From: an uncultured bacterium
GTDB lineage: Bacteria > Actinomycetota > Coriobacteriia > Coriobacteriales > Coriobacteriaceae
DNA length: 8,415 nucleotides
Direction of reading: 5' to 3'
Assembly: GCA_905215815.1 (NCBI GenBank)
Contig: CAJMRN010000082.1
Coordinates: 1-8,415 of the forward strand
Part shown: positions 6,401-8,415 of the stretch, one piece after another
Layout of the letters: each line of letters opens with the position of its first letter
Position numbering within the stretch: position 1 is the first letter of the stretch
The notes under the pieces: model-generated
The model's database searches: none
What the model saw: only the letters and a program-made list of their open reading frames with translations
Told to the model about the DNA's origin: nothing
Program-made: the position numbers and the translations under genes

Positions 6401-7994
6401 CCTGGCTGCCGATCTCCTTGGGATCGCGCAGCTTAATGACCTTGAACAGAGCGTTCTTGATGACGGAATAGGACAGGCCGGCCGCGATGTCGCCCACCGT
6501 GGCGCCTTCCTTTTGCGCCTGCTTGACGCGCGAGTTCATAAAGACCGTGCAGCGGCTGCCCAGGTCGACGGGGGCCTTGGCATGGATGGCAGCATCGGCG
6601 AACGCGCGCACGTCCATGTTCATAGACACGGCGAAGCTCTCGATAAAGCTGCCGCAGCCCGACGAGCAAGCCTCGTTGAGCATGATGTGCTCGATGACGC
6701 CGTCCTTGACGCGCAGGCACTTCATGTCCTGTCCGCCAATGTCCAGAATGAACTCGACGCCGGGCAGGAACGCCTTGGCGCCGCGCAGGTGCGCGACGGT
6801 CTCGATCTCGCCGGAATCGGCCTTGAGGGCCTCAATGAGAAGCGCCTCACCGTAGCCCGTGGTGGTCACGTGGCCGATGGTACAGCCGGCAGGAATGTGG
6901 TTGTAGAAATCGGCCATGATGACCTTGGCCGTGCCCAGGATGTCGCCGTTGTTGTTGCCGTACCAGGTGTGCAGCAGCTGACCGTCCTCGCCCACGAGCG
7001 CGGCCTTCATGGTGGTGGAACCGGCGTCGATGCCGATGAACACGCGGCCGGTGTAGCCTTCGAGCTTGCCCTTGGGGACGACCTCGGTGTCGTGGCGGCC
7101 CTTGAACTCGGCAAAGTCCTCGTCGGTGGCAAAGAGCGGATCCAGACGCTCAACCTCGGCACCCTGCGTGTCACCCAGGGCATCGATGGCCCCGATGAGC
7201 TGCGGGAACGTGCTGAGCTTGTTGGACTCGTGCGCCATGGCGGCGCCGCTCGCCACAAACAGGTGAGCGTTTTGGGGCACGATACGGTGCTCCTCGTCCA
7301 GATTGAGCGTGAGGTAGAAGCGGTGGCGCAGCTCGGAGAGATACTGCAGCGGGCCGCCCAGGAAGGCGACGTTGCCGCGGATGGGACGGCCGCACGCCAG
7401 GCCCGAGATGGTCTGGGTCACGACAGCCTGGAAGATGGAGGCGGCCACGTCCTCGGGGCGGGCGCCCTCGTTGAGCAGCGGCTGCACGTCGGTCTTGGCA
7501 AAAACGCCGCAGCGGCTGGCGATGGGATAGATGGTGGTGGCGTTGGCCGCGAGCTCGTTGAGGCCGCTGGCGTCGGTGTGCAGCAGGGTTGCCATCTGGT
7601 CGATGAACGCACCCGTGCCGCCGGCGCAGGTGCCGTTCATGCGCTGCTCGATGCCGTTATCGAAGTAGATGATCTTGGCGTCCTCGCCGCCCAGCTCGAT
7701 GACGGCATCGGTGTCCGGAATGTAGGTGTTCACCGCGGCGGCGGTGGCGTACACTTCCTGGACGAAGTCCAGGCCGGCAGCCTTGGCCACCCCCAGGCCG
7801 GCGGAGCCGGTGATGACCAGCTTGACCCGCTGGCCGCTGAGCTGGCCCGAGATGGACTTCAGGGTCTCACAGGCCCGCTCCCGGGTCTTGGAGTAGTGCC
7901 GCTCATAGGAGCGGAACAGCAGCTTGTTCTGTTCATCCAGCACCACCACTTTCACCGTGGTGGAGCCGATGTCGATACCGATGCGCAGACTCAT
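3459..7994 (-). CDS. Giant BcrA/BadF-type protein: two ATPase modules + DUF2229 + 2-hydroxyacyl-CoA dehydratase-like C-terminus
   Basis: 1511 residues, cytosolic, no signal or membrane segment. ATPase module 1 (about 4-255) has GIDIGSTTVK (6-15), IELGGEDAK (99-107), Cys123 in NGTCAGGTGAF and Cys162 in SRCGVF. Module 2 (about 318-575) has GIDAGSTTMK (321-330), LDIGGQDMK (417-425), Cys443 and Cys482. Both Cys pairs are 39 apart, as in the [4Fe-4S]-binding activator HgdC (Cys127/Cys166, from memory). A Cys4 motif follows (604, 607, 611, 630), then a DUF2229-like region (667 to about 800: GIPRALNMYE, ESVCYPAK, NCYNCP) and a conserved block to 994 (GRPYH, NSFGCGLD). An Ala/Glu-rich linker (995-1035) leads to a C-terminal region (1055-1490) with CPQM, NNDICYP, TGGGCRATNY and a terminal CxxC (1487/1490). 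Relatives are usually annotated as acyl-CoA dehydratase activase-related; ATP-driven low-potential electron transfer is expected, substrate unknown. ATG 7992-7994 follows AGGAG at 11 bases. Codon use changes near codons 60-100. Confidence 0.9.
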   Translation of the reverse strand: MSLRIGIDIGSTTVKVVVLDEQNKLLFRSYERHYSKTRERACETLKSISGQLSGQRVKLVITGSAGLGVAKAAGLDFVQEVYATAAAVNTYIPDTDAVIELGGEDAKIIYFDNGIEQRMNGTCAGGTGAFIDQMATLLHTDASGLNELAANATTIYPIASRCGVFAKTDVQPLLNEGARPEDVAASIFQAVVTQTISGLACGRPIRGNVAFLGGPLQYLSELRHRFYLTLNLDEEHRIVPQNAHLFVASGAAMAHESNKLSTFPQLIGAIDALGDTQGAEVERLDPLFATDEDFAEFKGRHDTEVVPKGKLEGYTGRVFIGIDAGSTTMKAALVGEDGQLLHTWYGNNNGDILGTAKVIMADFYNHIPAGCTIGHVTTTGYGEALLIEALKADSGEIETVAHLRGAKAFLPGVEFILDIGGQDMKCLRVKDGVIEHIMLNEACSSGCGSFIESFAVSMNMDVRAFADAAIHAKAPVDLGSRCTVFMNSRVKQAQKEGATVGDIAAGLSYSVIKNALFKVIKLRDPKEIGSQVIVQGGTFMSDATLRAFEQLTGVHAVRPDIAGCMGAYGAALLARDRAGADGTSTILSAEDIAHLTVTQKHVRCGRCSNNCQLTVNDFGGGRRFITGNRCEKGAGHKKQKTEAPNLFKKKNELLFNREVLSPDEAPRGTVGIPRALNMYENYPFWHAFFTRLGFSVQLSDQSSKKTYQAGIESMPSESVCYPAKMSHGHVMNLIDRDVDFIWMPCVRWERKEDPTAGNCYNCPIVMSYPTALALNIDEIREQNIEFLYPFVPYHDKTELKRRLYQVLAVDRVADAQAGRGRVRGPKITRSEVDAAVNAAFEADARFHEDIQTMGEEALKWVEDHGGHGIVLAGRPYHNDPEINHALPELISSFGFAVFTEDSLAHLVKPERPIRVVDQWMYHSRLYAVARFVTMRNDLDLIQLNSFGCGLDALTTDQVQEILEASGKIYTVLKIDEVSNLGAARIRIRSLMAALKDQEAERLAEATAAGEAYEQGDAAPVAPSTDAPAFASRKYTFEAQRESASTAWPKVPFTEQMREEGYTILCPQMAPIHFDLVKEVFRGAGYNLELLPSTDHDAVEAGLRYVNNDICYPSILVTGQIMEAIESGRYDLSKTAVVISQTGGGCRATNYIALIRKALRESGHPEIPVISLSAVALGEDNPGFKITPALLKQAVYAVLFGDVMMQMLYRCRPYEATPGAANALYEEYMARARKLAPKFNRHNYTKLAREAIRAFDTMPLVGEGTKPRVGVVGEILVKFHPTANNHVVDVIEREGCEAVVPGLLDFFLYSMSNAELQKDELGSSATTRAGMQALIKLVDWMRTPVEEMLEKSRRFEAPERIGTMADKARTVLSVCNNMGEGWLLTAEMLDLIDHGAPNIICTQPFACLPNHVVGKAVIKELRRQHPESNIVAVDYDPGASEVNQLNRIKLMISVAKENMRAGKGFKLEKVAPLAMDEVTGQMRAHDGCVSCGSVDESAVASVAERLGRGIKK
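4890..5012 (-). other. Low-complexity interdomain linker of the giant protein
   Basis: Residues 995-1035 are rich in Ala, Glu and Pro (for example AEATAAGEAYEQGDAAPVAP) and contain no conserved-looking motif. The linker separates the ATPase/DUF2229 half from the dehydratase-like C-terminal half, which supports the view that the protein is a fusion of two once-separate polypeptides. Confidence 0.6.
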
Positions 7995-8004
7995 AAATCA
8001 AGAA

Positions 8005-8036
8005 ACTCCTACTGTTGGGACGCCATAAGGACCCAA
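8005..8036 (-). promoter_or_regulatory. Ribosome-binding site and short hairpin in the 5' leader of the giant gene
   Basis: On the minus strand AGTAGGAG lies 11 bases before the ATG at 7994, a slightly long spacing. Just upstream TTGGG (complement of 8032-8036) can pair with CCCAA (complement of 8015-8019) over a 12-nt loop. The hairpin is weak, so a regulatory role is speculative; the ribosome-binding site itself is clear. Confidence 0.45.
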
Positions 8037-8050
8037 AATAATCACTTCTA

Positions 8051-8079
8051 ATGATAGTGCAGGCGCAAAAACTTTACAA
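8051..8079 (-). promoter_or_regulatory. Sigma70-type promoter of the giant gene
   Basis: On the minus strand TTGTAA (complement of 8074-8079), a 17-base spacer, then TATCAT (complement of 8051-8056), a 5/6 match to TATAAT. Transcription would start near 8044, giving a leader of about 50 nt. The weak -35 coincides with the last member of an 11-bp repeat array, which suggests activator dependence. Confidence 0.6.
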
Positions 8080-8102
8080 CAATCTTAACGGATTCTTAAC
8101 GG
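8071..8102 (-). promoter_or_regulatory. Tandem 11-bp direct repeats, probable OmpR/PhoB-family regulator site
   Basis: AATCTTAACGG (8081-8091) and ATTCTTAACGG (8092-8102) are adjacent 11-bp direct repeats with one mismatch. A third, weaker TTTACA follows in phase: the TTA cores start at 8074, 8085 and 8096, exactly 11 bp apart. One helical turn between half-sites, with the last one covering the -35, is the arrangement known for PhoB/PhoP/OmpR-type response regulators that activate transcription. The regulator is not in the window. Confidence 0.5.
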
Positions 8103-8127
8103 CTGAAAACGCAGGAAATACGACTTT

Positions 8128-8156
8128 TTTATGCCGGAAATCCGTCAATTTGACAA
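8128..8156 (-). promoter_or_regulatory. Second candidate promoter with an overlapping short palindrome
   Basis: On the minus strand TTGTCA (complement of 8151-8156, 5/6 to consensus), a 17-base spacer and CATAAA (complement of 8128-8133, 4/6) form an upstream promoter candidate. GTCAA-T-TTGAC (8144-8154) is a symmetric operator-like palindrome overlapping its -35. This promoter would read through the 11-bp repeat array and the proximal promoter. Confidence 0.3.
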
Positions 8157-8161
8157 CAGGG

Positions 8162-8207
8162 GGAAAATATGCCGCCTCCCACAGGCACAAGGGCCGGGGG
8201 GAGGCGG
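8162..8207 (-). terminator. Hairpin terminator downstream of the right-edge gene
   Basis: CCGCCTCCC (8172-8180) and GGGAGGCGG (8199-8207) form a perfect 9-bp stem with an 18-nt loop that can fold further (GGC/GCC). On the minus strand it is followed by CATATTTT, a modest T tract. It lies about 65 bases beyond the stop at 8272-8274 and insulates the giant gene from upstream transcription. Confidence 0.55.
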
Positions 8208-8271
8208 ACGGGGTGGCGTCAGGATATCTTTACGCCCACACAAGAGGCGCGAGGCCAGGAGACGGTGGCTG

Positions 8272-8415
8272 TCAAGCGGCCCGATCCCGATCCTCCTGCC
8301 GGTCACTGATCTGCACCAGAGCGTGGCACATTTCCCTGCTGGACAGGGAGAGACGGCCCAGCTCCCCACCGCCTTCGCCGCAGAAGATCAGGCAGGAGTC
8401 ATAGTACAGCTCCGC
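8272..8415 (-). CDS. 3' end of an unrecognised gene, cut by the window edge
   Basis: The minus-strand frame entering at 8415 is open for 47 codons to TGA (8272-8274). It begins AELYYDSCLIFCGEGGGELG and ends in a charged tail SDRQEDRDRAA. I do not recognise the family. That it is coding is inferred from strong GC3 (CTG, TCC, TGC, GGC, CAG codons), from hydrophobic/turn patterning in the first 35 residues, and from a terminator hairpin downstream. Arg codons are CGT, AGG and three CGG, quite unlike the left part of the window but like the first codons of the giant gene. It is separated from that gene by 277 bases with a terminator and promoter, so it is probably not co-transcribed. Confidence 0.6.
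   Translation of the reverse strand, partial: AELYYDSCLIFCGEGGGELGRLSLSSREMCHALVQISDRQEDRDRAA

Noticed and set aside
3303..8051. A 1582-codon open frame on the plus strand, antisense to the giant gene
   Set aside because: It is codon-for-codon antisense to the real gene, rich in His, Leu, Gly, Val and Arg with no domain, and has no plausible ribosome-binding site. A high-GC gene with strong third-position bias leaves this frame free of stops.
8149..8178. Perfect plus-strand TTGACA at 8150-8155 as a promoter
   Set aside because: No acceptable -10 lies 16-18 bases downstream, and no plus-strand gene follows.
8051..8404. A 117-codon plus-strand frame at the right edge
   Set aside because: It overlaps the promoter, the 11-bp repeats, a terminator hairpin and the antisense of the right-edge gene, and its composition changes abruptly along its length.

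Overview
The window looks like a high-GC gut Actinomycetota chromosome of the Coriobacteriia, most like Collinsella. This is inferred from strong GC3 bias, Arg codons almost entirely CGC/CGT, Ser codons mostly TCG/AGC, and the gene content (a DUF389 membrane protein, an arylsulfotransferase remnant, an unusual 3-hydroxyacyl-CoA dehydrogenase and a very large BcrA/BadF-type protein). No marker gene is present, so the genus is a guess. The last ~700 bases (about 7,700-8,415) have a different codon signature, closer to a Clostridia/Oscillospiraceae style. They may come from another genome, either by recombination or by an assembly join.

Layout. 1-759 (+) is the C-terminal part of a DUF389 integral membrane protein with an EF-hand-like loop inserted after its last core helix. 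It converges on a small membrane-anchored hypothetical protein (887-1336, -), with a hairpin terminator between them. Upstream of that small gene is a 12-codon leader ORF with a much better ribosome-binding site than the gene itself. 1527-2030 (-) is the 3' remnant of an arylsulfate sulfotransferase gene: about 167 residues, no credible start, N-terminal two thirds missing. A hairpin at 2048-2084 separates it from a complete 3-hydroxyacyl-CoA dehydrogenase (2085-3044, -), whose cofactor-binding residues suggest NADP(H) rather than NAD(H).

3045-3458 is noncoding. It holds a weak promoter for the dehydrogenase, a 129-bp inverted-repeat element with smaller internal hairpins, and the strong terminator of the next gene. 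3459-7994 (-) encodes a 1511-residue protein: two tandem BcrA/BadF-family ATPase modules, a Cys4 motif, a DUF2229-like region, and a C-terminal region related to 2-hydroxyacyl-CoA dehydratase components. Its upstream region (7995-8171) has a good sigma70-type promoter, whose -35 lies in an array of TTA-containing repeats spaced exactly 11 bp, the pattern of an OmpR/PhoB-family response regulator site. The right edge (8272-8415, -) is the last 47 codons of an unrecognised gene.

From 887 rightwards every gene reads leftwards, but each is separated by terminators or long gaps, so they are probably independent transcription units and not one operon. The large protein is the most interesting gene. 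By family knowledge it should use ATP hydrolysis to drive low-potential electron transfer through Fe-S clusters, but its substrate cannot be read from this window. No CRISPR array, tRNA, rRNA or intact mobile element was seen.
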